Assembly: GCA_027886185.1 (NCBI GenBank)
Contig: WOAB01000528.1
Coordinates: 4,476,001-4,540,000 of the forward strand
DNA from: Rheum nobile
Taxonomy: Eukaryota; Streptophyta; Magnoliopsida; Caryophyllales; Polygonaceae
Direction of reading: 5' to 3'
Length of the DNA: 64,000 bases
Numbering within the stretch: position 1 is the stretch's first letter; the number at the start of each line of letters is the position of its first letter. Below, piece after piece: positions 56,296 to 64,000 of this stretch. Position numbers and translations under genes: made by a program. The notes beneath the pieces are model-generated. The model had not been told where the DNA came from. It made no database searches and was given only the letters and a program-made list of their open reading frames with translations.

Positions 56296-58741
56296 TGTAA
56301 CACCCCAAAATCTTAACCCATTTGGAAAGGTATCACTGCCAGTGACATCGGTTTTCCTCACCGAAGCCACCCCAGGCTTTACCGTTTAAATACCAATTAT
56401 GAAACACTTATGATACAAAAATCATAATATTATTCATATAAAACTTAAGTCCCGGGATTACATCTCAATCCCGAATAGGACAAACACAGAGTTTAAACAA
56501 AGTACAGCGGAAGTCTTTTAAATATATAAAGAGTAAATAAGTTACAGCGGAAGTCTTTCTTAAAATATTACAAAAAGGGTTGTGATCGTAATGATCACCT
56601 GCCCAAGGATCTCAATCTGATTAAAAGATAATTATTAAAACATCCAAAAACCACCGTCGTCTTCATAGTCATTCTAGTCTCCTCATATTTGCGCTCCATC
56701 TGATGTGCCGAATCGAACGGATGACACCAGCCAACAATGCAGATAACAATTGCGGTTGGTTAGTCTAAATGAATAGACCATGCAAGGGCACAAAGCAGAA
56801 GGTTCTAAGTAGTCGTATTGGGTTAGACTTCTCGTCTCTCGAATAATAGTCGAGTACGCTTGTCAACCACCATACTCTACTTGAATATGACAAAAGGCAT
56901 GCACAAGAGAAGATTCCAACTGAAGCGAATCTTAACGGAATATCCAAGAGAAGACTCCAAAAGATCGAGTTTATAACGAAGTATGACAAAGTCTGGAATA
57001 TTTAAAGAATCACAGTATCGCATTCGAGCGATTTAAAAGTTTAGACGAGCTTTCCTAGTTGCACTATCGCTTAGCTGCACTACTCGCCAGAAGTTTATTA
57101 GTTATGGGCGAACCTACGGCCCTTATCTGCTTAAATTTCAAAACGCGCATCACGTTATAGGCTTTTAAATGTATATATATCCCCAACGGAACCTATACAT
57201 CTTGATATGCGTTTCGTCTAGAGTGACGCATACCGAAGGGATGAAATCCCGAGTTTGTGGCACTAGCTAAGTGCACCTACCTCTATACTCGTGTATCAGA
57301 GGTCGGGTCATGACCGTAAACATGGTATTAGGTGGGGACGAGCCATCTCTCTACCTGATTATATAGAAACGACTGGACCTGACAAGGTCCAGTAACGTTC
57401 CTAACTACTAGTGCTAACTAAACAGTTCAAGCACAACAATAGTCCATAATAAATCCACATAAATGCCCTCAAGGCGATCATAAATATATATTCATAATAG
57501 CGTTGTTCTAACAGATATACAACCTAATATAATATCATATTTTAGTTTTCCAAAACAGTTTAAACAAAACCGTTTCCAGACAAACGCAATAATCATTCCA
57601 AATTAATTACTCAATTAAACAACTGATAATTAATGTAAATATGGAACGATGAGCAAGAGCGAACCGCCACTTGCCTTAATCCGCAGAGTTTGAACGAAGC
57701 CTAACGACGAGTTTCCGGGCTCGACACAGGGACAGATCTGGCACACAGATTCCTTCGAATCGACCCATAAAGAAACCCTAAGTTAGATTCGACAAAGACA
57801 AGCACGAACGAAAGAAATCGAAAGGAACGACGTCCGATCGAAGGCTACAGAAGCCCAAGCCACAACAATGCAACAGCTGAAGGGCGGCGGTCGCCGCCTG
57901 CCTTACGGCGGGCGCCGCCAGTCTCACGGCGGTCGCCGGTGTTCGTGGCGGCGGTCGCCGCCGGCCTTACGGCGGGCGCCGCTACGAACATCGGAAATTT
58001 TACGAGAACTGAAATCTTACCAATGTCGATCGATTTGGTTCGCCTTGCTTTGGATTCTAAGCTTCTAAGGGCCTCCAAAGCTTCTCCTTTGCAACTGGAA
58101 CGACACCAAAACGAACTCCGACGATCGGCTTCAAACTCCGGCGAGAACTCTGTTTTTCCGGCGAGAAGATTTTGAGGGTTTTGAGCTTTGATCTGTGCTC
58201 CAATCTGATCCCAAACCTTTTCTATTTATAGCCCTAGCTCGAGAGGATAAGAATGAGACGTGGAAGGCCATTAATGGCGCTGTCAGAGCTCGCCGGCGAT
58301 CACAGGCCTAGCCCCCTGCTACTCGGCGGCAGGCGCCGCGTTATTCTCCAGGTCGCCGCTTCGAAGACACAGCGACGGCGGGCTAATGGCGGCGGTCGCC
58401 GCATCCTAGGCCACTTGACCAGCTAGAAGGCGAGAGGAAGTTGCCGCGAAGCTTCCTGCGGCGGTCGCCGCCATACCCACGGCGGGCGCCGCCAGGTCAA
58501 CCTTATCCGATTAGCTTTTGGATAATTTCGGCTTAACCCGGGATAAAATAATCGTACATGAATGAATATTAAGTCTCAAAGTACGTCGATTGTATATTAT
58601 TTCACTGAGAAAAATATTACAGAGATTGAGCACATTACAGAATGTCTTAAACTCTCTGAAATTAATCCGACGTACAAAACGGGCGTTCGGAAAAAATCCC
58701 AAAATTCCCAAAATATCCTTACAGAAATACGGGGTATCACA
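56296..58741. repeat. Solo LTR of a gypsy element (Del/Tekay-like), 2446 bp
   Basis: Starts TGTAACACCCC and ends GGGGTATCACA, so the ends are TG/CA with inverted TGT(A/G)A(C/T)ACCCC, as in Del/Tekay chromoviruses. TTTTT flanks both sides (56291-56295 and 58742-58746), a 5-bp target duplication, though low in complexity. TATTTATAGCCC at about 58221 is a TATA-like box with ~520 bp after it. GC-rich palindromic words (GGCGGTCGCCGCC, GGCGGGCGCCGCC) recur at 57885-57985 and 58330-58495. Unequal recombination between LTRs leaves such solo copies. Confidence 0.65.
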
Positions 58742-58746
58742 TTTTT

Positions 58747-61385
58747 TATGTTTTTCATCTTTTATATCTTAACTTTTTATTTGTCATGGTAGGTTTGTTT
58801 TGTGTGTATATTTTTGTGATTTGGTACGTATGTTCAGGTTTTTAGGAATTCTGACATAGTAAGATGTCAATTTTTTTTTTCTAGTACTCAATAGTGTATT
58901 AATAATAAATAGTTTATTATTGAAAAAGGAGTAAACAATTTGAATGTATTTGCTCCTATATTTTTAGTATTCAAATTAACTTGTGCTTAGTTTGATTGTT
59001 GATAGTATACATTTGTGCAATAATTTTGATCATTTTAGAAGACCAAAAACAATTTTGTCCTCTAAATTACAGATCTTGAATGCATTATACATTCTTGTTT
59101 GTAATGAGTTTTTTGACATCATTTTCACTTTCGTATATGAGTGTCTTTTATCATATCAAAATATTTATAGATACAAATGCTACTAACATAATTATACTTT
59201 GAATGTATCAGTTTCTTAAATCGGTTTACATTGATATTTATATTAAATTGTTTATGAATGTAAGTCATAAGTCATAACGAAAACCTAATAGGCTAGAATA
59301 ATAGAGTTTTTAAAATAATACAGAGTAAACATTAATTCCACTATATATTATATTTGCTTCATTTGCCATTATAATTTTATAAACATTGTTTTATGAACCG
59401 AGTTTACAGCTTATGCAGAACTTTGGGTATATGTTTTTATTTTGAAAATATTGGATCTATATTCAGTAAGGTGGAAATGACATTATGTTTGTAAGAGCAA
59501 ATTATGTTTTCAAAACTTTATTAATTTGTTTTAAAAATTGTGTTCATTAAAACTCTGGAGTTTGAAGATAGAGAGATTTGATATTGAATTGTATTGATGG
59601 TATAATCTTTTCAAAATATTACTCATTAATTTTTTAAATTGTGTTCAAAAAGTGAAGATAAAAGACTTAAAAAAATATTTAATGAACTTACAACCTAGAA
59701 AAAGAAAATAAAAAAATTATCATGACATCTATAATCGAAAATTATATAGTTATCTATTTAAAAAATAATGTTATTTATTTTCTTTGATAAGGGGAAGTGA
59801 TTAAATATTCTAGGTAGTTGTTTCGAAAGACAAAAACTCTTGATAATCAAATAGACTTATATAAAGAAAAATAAAATAAACAAACCCTAAATCAATATAA
59901 GAAATATTGATTTTTAAGTAGACATTAATAACAGACTAATTGTTACTCCATTGAAAAATAAAAATAACTTGTTGATCAGGGAGAAACAAATCACACTAAC
60001 TAAATTTTGCCATTTCTTTATACAATTGAATTAGATGAACTTGCATAATAGAGTAGCTTTCTCCAAAAAATTGTCCAAATTTGACTAAAATATAAACACG
60101 GGTGTATAATTCAATTAAGAAATGGGCCTCACATCCCTTTATTAGCTATTTAACATCCCATCCATGAATATTTATACATGCCCAAATATAAACCTTCTTT
60201 TTCCCATTCTTTGACCTAAAAAATCCCTCTTTTCTTCATCTTCTTCTTCCGTCATTTTTACAGACAAATTTCAAACTTTTCTGTGCATGACAATTAGTTG
60301 AAACTCACATGTCGTATCAGTTTTGTGATTGGGAAAGACATCGATGAGGTGACTCTCTCTCTCTCTCTCCGCCTCTATTTCCGACGCTTATGCGGCGCTC
60401 AGGGCTTCCAGCGACAACTTCGTCACCATCTAGACCTGTGACCACCCCCACCTCCACCGCCGCACCGCTGAGTTTGAATGTAGATGCGTCGCGAAGATTT
60501 TCATGGGAGATGTGCTCCGTTTCCTATGTAAGGAAGACAATTTGGAATCCCTTGTTTCTCTTATTCTGCCTAAACTCTCTACCATGAATCCATGTATATA
60601 TATGAGAGGAAATGAGAGGCCTTTCTGAATCAGAGCAGTCAACAGTGACTCATTTGGGAACTTGCTTTTGCTTTAGAAGCATCTGAATCATCCTTTATTC
60701 TTGAGCTTGATAGAGGACGACGTGGTGGGACGCCACTCTTAAGCGGAGGTGGTGGCCTAGGACCGGTCTACCACGTCCCTATATGAAAGATCCTGTATTT
60801 ATATGGTTTTGTTGTTGTGATGCTGCCTGCAGGCTTAAGTTTGATTGCTTGCCTAACCGTCCATACTTGATTGCTAAGGAAGGTGGGAAGACCTAAAGTC
60901 AAGGCAACAACTATGATGATTAATGTCCCGAAGGAAAGTGAGAAGGGAAACGGTTTTGCGTGGTAACCAATTTTAATTAAATACCCCTATATAATTGTAA
61001 TTGATTCTTTAGCATTTAATCCTCTTGAAAGGTAAAACAAGCTGGAATGTACTAGAATGTGCAAAGGCTCCGTACACAGTTATAGCATTTAATCCTCTTA
61101 TATAGAATATAAATAAATTGAAATTTTTAAAATGTAACATAGTACTCATTTCTCTATTCTTTTACCGTTTAATCAAGTGAAACTAATGATCTTTAAATGC
61201 CATTCATATTGGCCCAACCTCGATCTGGTCCGTTTAATCTGGAGTTTGAAGGTATGGGCCTCAAAAATATTGGTCCAACGTTTGATCCCATTTAAACAGA
61301 CTGTAGAAGGTCATCATGTTGGTGGTTTTGTCTTTAAAAGTTAGCATTCAATTCCCTAGAATGCTAACTTTTAAATATATATAGA
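58747..61385. other. AT-rich intergenic stretch with a small CT-rich gene-like patch
   Basis: 58747-60200 is AT-rich with no gene. 60230-60660 is less AT-rich, with a TCTTCTTCTTCC stretch, a (CT)n run at 60353-60370 and a 65-codon ORF (60390-60587, MRRSGLPATTSSPSRPVTTP); it might be an old 5' gene fragment but has no recognisable domain. 60700-61380 shows nothing more. Confidence 0.35.
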
Positions 61386-61682
61386 CTAGCATAGTATTCG
61401 TGCCATGCACGGGTTAAGGTTATAAACTTTCTTAAAATAATTTTTAATTAGGTAAATATCGTACTAAATTTTATTATTTTTATTATTAGAGATAAATAAA
61501 TATAAATTATCTTCTTTTTACCAAAAATTAGGGAGATATACGAAATTAATAAAATTATTATTATTATTATTAGATATTATCTTCCTAATTAATATATAAT
61601 AATTATTATTAGTGATTGATATATATTATCTTATTTTTACCAAAAAATATTATATTCTTTTTACCAAAAATAAAGCTATACG

Positions 61683-61911
61683 TGATGAAACGCGCTAATT
61701 TTTAGGACGCGTTAATTTTGCAAAATTAGCAGTCGTCGTCTTTTTCATCGCGTTCTCCCAAACTATAACGTCTAAAGCCTCGTCAAAGCATGTGTGAAGC
61801 TTAAAACAAGCTAGTTGCTCAACCTAGATGGTGATGCATGCATGTGATACAAGTAGCTAATACAAGCTGGTGATACAAGTAGCTGATGTATGCAGGTGAT
61901 ACAAGTAGCTG
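61683..61911 (+). repeat. Truncated 5' LTR copy
   Basis: About 230 bp aligned with the start of the LTR at 62553 (GCGTTAATTTTGCAAAATTAGC, GATGCATGCA, GTGATACAAGTAGCTG). It lacks the promoter half and the primer site, and passes into the minisatellite at 61912. Confidence 0.7.
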
Positions 61912-62536
61912 TCATCGCGTTTTCTTCAAGGCGAGTAAGATCCTCCAAGCTCTTGCTTGGGGCTGCCACCGCGTTTTCTTTGAGGCAGATGAGATCCTTC
62001 AAGCTCTCGCTTGGGGTTGCCACCGCGTTCTCTTTGAGATGGATGAGATCCCTCAAGCTCTGGCTTAGGGCTGCTACCGCACTCTCTTCAAGATGGGTGA
62101 GATCCCCCAAGCTCTGGCTTGGGGCTGCCACCGTGTTCTCTTCAAGACGGATGAGATCCCTCAAGCTTTGGCTTGGGGCTGCCACAACGTTCTCTTCAAG
62201 ATGGGTGAGATCCCCTAAGCTCTGGCTTGGGGCTGCCATCACGTTTTCTTCAAGACGGGTGAGATCCTCCAAGCTCTGGCTTGGGGCTGCCACTGCATTC
62301 TCTTCAAGACAGGTGAGATCCTCTAAGCTCTGGCTTGGGGCTGCCACCGCGTTCTCTTCAAGGCGGGTGAGATCCTCCAAGCTCTAGCTTGGGGCTACCA
62401 CCGCGTCATCTGCATTCTCGCCCAAGTCAAGAAACTCGAACTCGACGAAAGAGCTTGTATGTTCAAAGGGATAGATCGAACACGATGATTCAAGACAACT
62501 TCTATGGTTTGTTTTAACAGCATCACATGAAGGTTG
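61811..62536 (-). CDS. Antisense repeat protein of nine 18-residue modules (one stop)
   Basis: The minus frame is open from 62536 to 61811 apart from TAG at 62384-62386, probably an old CAG. It begins QPSCDAVKTNHRSCLESSCS, continues FEHTSSFVEFEFLDLGENAD, and then repeats EDLTRLEENAVAAPSQSL with changes at the ED, R and EN positions. Because the first module (DLGENADDAVVAPS) is a diverged version, the modules look derived from real coding sequence. The plus strand is also open, since 54 is a multiple of 3, so coding is not proven. It runs against the element's LTR direction. Function unknown. Confidence 0.35.
61916..62401. repeat. 54-bp minisatellite, nine units with exact period
   Basis: Units start at CGCGT-like words at 61916, 61970, 62024, 62078, 62132, 62186, 62240, 62294 and 62348; all are 54 bp with no indel. 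Unit text includes TCCTCCAAGCTCT and GCTTGGGGCTGCCACCGCG. Confidence 0.95.
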
Positions 62537-62552
62537 TCAAAACATGGGGTTG

Positions 62553-63122
62553 TGATGGAACACGCTAATTTTTAGGACGCGTTAATTTTGCAAAATTAGC
62601 ACTCGTCGTCTTTTTCATCGCATTCTCCCAAGCTATATCGTCTGAAGCCTCGTCAAAGCATGTGTGAATCTTAAACCAAGCTAGTTGCTCAACCTAGATG
62701 GTGATGCATGCAGGTGATACAAGTAGTTGATAAGAGCTGGTGATACAAGTAGCTGATGCAAGCAACTAGGTGATGCATGCGGGTGATACAAGTAGTTGAT
62801 GCTAGCAACTAGCTGATGCATGCAGGTGATACAAGTAGCTGATATAAGCCGGTGAAAGAAACTTAGCCTGGAGGGTTTGCTTAGCTTAAAAGCTAGCTTC
62901 TTCTATAAATAGGCCTCCTGTATTTCATTTGAGATTCGACGCCCATTTTGTGGGTTTAGGATTGAAGGTCCGTGGTTGGTTCTCGTATAATCAATTCATT
63001 GATTTGTAATATATAGTTGATCTCTCAATATGCAATAAAGAAGAAGGTGGTCGCGCGCCCATTTGATAGCCAATGTCGAATAGATTTATATTTCATTGAC
63101 TCTATAAACGCGGGAACCATCA
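62553..63122 (+). repeat. 3' LTR of the small element
   Basis: 570 bp, TGATGG/CCATCA ends. TATAAATAGG at about 62914 and AATAAA at about 63034 give promoter and poly(A) signals in the plus direction. The first third holds GTGATACAAGTAGYTGAT repeats. Confidence 0.65.
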
Positions 63123-63953
63123 ATACAAAATTATCAAAATTATTATTATTATTAGATATTATCTTCTTATTTAATATATCATAATTAAAAATTTATTATT
63201 ATAATATTTTTTGGGTGAGTTGGATGAGATAGTGGATGAGGTGGCATAGCTCAGAGGCCGACACATAGGCGAATTGAACGTGGTGACGACAACTGACACA
63301 TAGGCAAATTGAACGTGGTGACGACACGTATGCAAACTGAACGTAGGCTTGACACGTAGGAAATAGGCTTATGCTTTAGTGTATATATATATATATATAG
63401 ATAGATATATAAATGTATATATAGAGAGTTTAAATAAAGAGAGCTTTGAAATATATACAATACAATAGAAAGATATATAGATTATCTTATTTTTTACCAA
63501 AAAAATGGAAGATATAGATTATTTAGCTAGCTAAGGAAATATTAGAATATGAATTCAATTCCCATGAAGTTCGGTCATGTGGAGTCAATTTTTTTATATG
63601 GTAACTTTTGGTGATTATACTTATAGATAAATAGTTAGGGTAAAAATTCGGAAATAAGATAATAAAAGATATAATTATTATTTAGTTTTAAATAGTTATG
63701 GATATAAATAATAAGATAAGATGAATAGTTATGGTAAAAATTCGAAAATAAGATAAGAAAAGATATAATTATTATTTACTTTTAAATAGTTATGGAAATA
63801 AACAATAAGATAAGATATCAGATGCTGTGGCAGATGATGTGACGAATGAGGTGGCATAGCTCAGAGGCCGACACGTAGGCGAATTGAACGTTGTGACGAC
63901 GCGTAGGCGAATTGAACGTGAAACCGATACGTAGAATTTAGGCTTCTGCTTTA

Positions 63954-63954
<1 letters not shown>

Positions 63955-63998
<44 letters not shown>
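63955..63998. repeat. (TA)n run at the window end
   Basis: About 22 TA units within the Helitron 5' end. Confidence 0.95.

Positions 63999-64000
<2 letters not shown>

Larger units (their letters stand above)
61683..63122 (+). mobile_element. Small non-autonomous LTR retroelement
   Basis: The 3' LTR (62553-63122) starts TGATGGAACACGC and ends GGGAACCATCA; a truncated 5' copy starts TGATGAAACGCGC at 61683. ATACG and ATACA flank the two ends (61678-61682 and 63123-63127), a 4-of-5 target duplication. AAAACATGGGGTTG just before the 3' LTR fits a polypurine tract. The inside carries a 54-bp minisatellite and an antisense frame, no gag or pol, so it depends on a partner for mobility. Confidence 0.6.
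61386..64000 (-). mobile_element. Helitron with nested LTR element and two 5' ends
   Basis: CTAG at 61386-61389 (A before) with a CGTGC-CATGC-type hairpin (61398-61412) marks the 3' end on the minus strand. Minus-strand TCTATATATATATATATACA with ACTAAAGCATAAGCC begins at 63401 (next plus base T), and a second, TCTATATATATA with ACTAAAGCAGAAGCC, begins exactly at 64000. A 610-bp period (GGCATAGCTCAGAGGCCGAC at about 63242 and 63852) shows tandem duplication of the 5' part. No Rep/helicase seen. Confidence 0.6.

Noticed and set aside
60390..60587. A host gene start near the (CT)n tract
   Set aside because: No continuing exon, domain or clear splice sites; too short to support.
61916..62401. 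CRISPR array
   Set aside because: Units are contiguous with no unique spacers, in a plant genome; it is a minisatellite.

Overview
This window looks like a transposon-filled intergenic stretch of a nuclear plant chromosome, most likely a eudicot. The evidence is the mix of families: L1-type LINEs with a DUF4283 plus zinc-knuckle ORF1 and an RNase H tail, Ty1/copia and Ty3/gypsy (Tat and chromovirus type) LTR elements, Stowaway- and Tourist-like MITEs, Helitrons, a tRNA-derived SINE, and a MuDR-type MULE. Base composition swings sharply, with AT-rich spacers, GC-rich islands inside elements, and (TA)n tracts. I found no convincing ordinary host gene, tRNA, rRNA or CRISPR. The species cannot be named from sequence alone.

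Layout. 1-2.2 kb: 5' half of a LINE (minus). 4.4-4.6 kb: LINE RNase H scrap. 5.1-9.15 kb: internally deleted Tat-type gypsy element (minus) whose 5' LTR is fused to RNase H, with a spliced coiled-coil ORF antisense to pol. 9.5-10.04 kb: another LINE scrap. 10.04-14.8 kb: chromovirus-like gypsy element with 5' LTR, gag, protease and half an RT, broken by stops; it abuts the 3' end and LTR of a second Tat copy (to 15.5 kb). 15.5-18.6 kb: second LINE ORF1 copy. 19.0-21.5 kb: MITE, SINE with target duplication, and a LINE tail split by a 1.25-kb PIF/Harbinger-like element. 21.6-27.9 kb: LINE with broken ORF2. 28-32.7 kb: several MITEs and a 5'-truncated LINE with a 17-bp target duplication. 32.8-39.8 kb: near-complete Ty1/copia (minus) with two ~955-bp LTRs and target duplication GTAAT. 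39.9-42.9 kb: a MITE split by a 2.1-kb LINE-derived element with a 19-bp target duplication, and then a LINE tail. 43-47.6 kb: TIR element, 112-bp tandem repeats, AT-rich spacer. 47.6-49 kb: Helitron pieces. 49.2-54.7 kb: MULE with a spliced transposase (D, D, E and SWIM motif present) facing a DUF1985-type gene. 55.2-58.7 kb: Helitron-like tandem repeats cut by a 2.45-kb solo LTR. 61.4-64 kb: Helitron containing a small LTR element with nine exact-period 54-bp repeats that keep an antisense frame open.

How it fits together. Most coding regions are decaying polyproteins of separate insertions, and many stops are C-to-T or G-to-A changes, as expected of methylated repeats. The two most gene-like loci are the MULE transposase and its convergent DUF1985 partner, which probably travel as one element. 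Two LTR elements (Tat at 5.1 kb, the small one at 61.7 kb) each carry an open frame antisense to element transcription. The nested insertions, read through their target duplications, give a relative chronology.
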